DNA of 64,000 bases from Adiantum capillus-veneris. Its lineage: Eukaryota > Streptophyta > Polypodiopsida > Polypodiales > Pteridaceae. The notes under the pieces were generated by a model. The model did no database searches. It saw nothing but the letters and a program-made list of their open reading frames with translations, and was not told the DNA's origin. The translations under genes and the position numbers were made by a program. The number at the start of each line of letters is the position of its first letter. Position 1 is the first letter of the stretch. Of this stretch, positions 63,743 to 64,000 are shown piece after piece. The DNA lies in NCBI GenBank assembly GCA_014529385.2, contig CM043942.1, positions 21,500,991-21,564,990 of the forward strand. Reading direction: 5' to 3'.

Positions 63743-64000
63743 TGTTCATTCATCTAAGCTATATCTTCCTTCTCATGCTGCCTGTGCAGCTGTTGGTGGT
63801 CCTGTGCTTTCTATCATGCTCCATGGTTCTGGTGTCGAGGGTTCTTCCGGTGGATAATAGACAGAGTTTTCCGCATATCCATTGGGATCTTCATAATATG
63901 CATGCATAGGCACCAAAGCCTTATCCTCTGATTTGGTTACGGTTGGTGTATATCTTATACCGACTCGTCGTAATCCTGGTAGGGGTGGTTGTTGCCCCAA
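63743..64000 (-). pseudogene. gag linker upstream of the zinc knuckles (R7)
   Basis: The frame to the window edge has QQPPLPGLRRVGIRYTP and HAYYEDPNGYAENSVYYPPE, matching QQPPLPQENRAMIRYAQP and SYYEEPNEPYATEPE in R6. The capsid and the 5' end lie outside the window. Confidence 0.65.

Larger units (their letters stand above)
36588..64000 (-). mobile_element. R7, giant Athila-like Ty3/gypsy element (5' end outside window)
   Basis: On the minus strand, from 64,000 downward, the order is gag end, protease, [R8 array inserted at 49,467-62,152], protease-RT spacer, RT-RNase H, integrase, PR2 region, internal polypurine tract, promoter-like block, palindrome leader, ORF B, polypurine tract and 3' LTR. 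It is inserted in ORF B of R6. Counting only its own sequence, about 14.7 kb is in the window. It is better preserved than R6 and R2, so it is probably younger. Confidence 0.75.

Noticed and set aside
1-64000. tRNA, rRNA or telomere sequence
   Set aside because: I looked for cloverleaf-like A and B boxes, conserved rRNA blocks and TTTAGGG repeats and saw none that were convincing; a tRNAscan-SE or Rfam run would settle it.

Overview
This is plant nuclear DNA made almost entirely of nested LTR retrotransposons. I recognise no host protein gene, rRNA or tRNA gene. The plant assignment rests on the Ty3/gypsy lineages present: a chromodomain-bearing chromovirus, an element with a second (archaeal-type) RNase H, and large Athila-like elements with a tRNA-Asp type primer-binding site. 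The species cannot be read from the sequence; a land plant with a large, repeat-rich genome is the safe statement.

I name the elements R1 to R9. R1 (1-534, minus) is the end of an integrase gene, interrupted by R2. R2 (535 to about 7.5 kb, minus) is the decayed 3' half of a giant element. R3 (about 8.3-10.07 kb, plus) is an LTR, leader and first codons of a gag gene, cut by R4. R4 (10,075 to about 15.77 kb, minus) is a chromovirus with a 3.26-kb LTR that holds a 151-bp tandem array. R5 (about 15.8-22.0 kb, plus) is a decayed element with a tRNA-Met type PBS. R6 (22,011-36,587, plus) is a giant element inserted in R5. R7 (36,588-64,000 and beyond, minus) is a sister giant element inserted in R6. 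R8 (49,467-62,152, minus) is a tandem LTR-internal-LTR-internal-LTR array inserted in the protease of R7. R9 (50,674-53,405) is a solo LTR inserted in the edge of an R8 LTR. R5, R6, R7, R8 and R9 thus form a five-level nest.

The unusual system is the giant-element superfamily (R2, R6, R7). Read together, the copies give this layout: LTR of about 0.9 kb; PBS; a leader; one gag-protease-RT-RNase H-integrase frame with a duplicated H2C2 zinc domain; a second retropepsin-like domain fused after the integrase, followed by W-x-P-basic repeats; an internal polypurine tract with a conserved upstream box; a TATA-containing block; a second leader; a separate coiled-coil protein (ORF B); a terminal polypurine tract; and the 3' LTR. 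The downstream leader of each element carries its own private palindrome of about 24-26 bp, in two of the three recurring mostly every 250-290 bp. The three palindromes differ completely outside a shared CGCG centre (TCGCGA in R6, ACGCGT in R7, CCGCGG in R2). R6 has its motif in the LTR and in both leaders, and R7 has a half-site in its LTR.

All coding regions carry stop codons or frameshifts, so no element here looks autonomous. R7 is the best preserved: its RT-RNase H segment is open for 529 codons and the first 319 codons of its ORF B are open.
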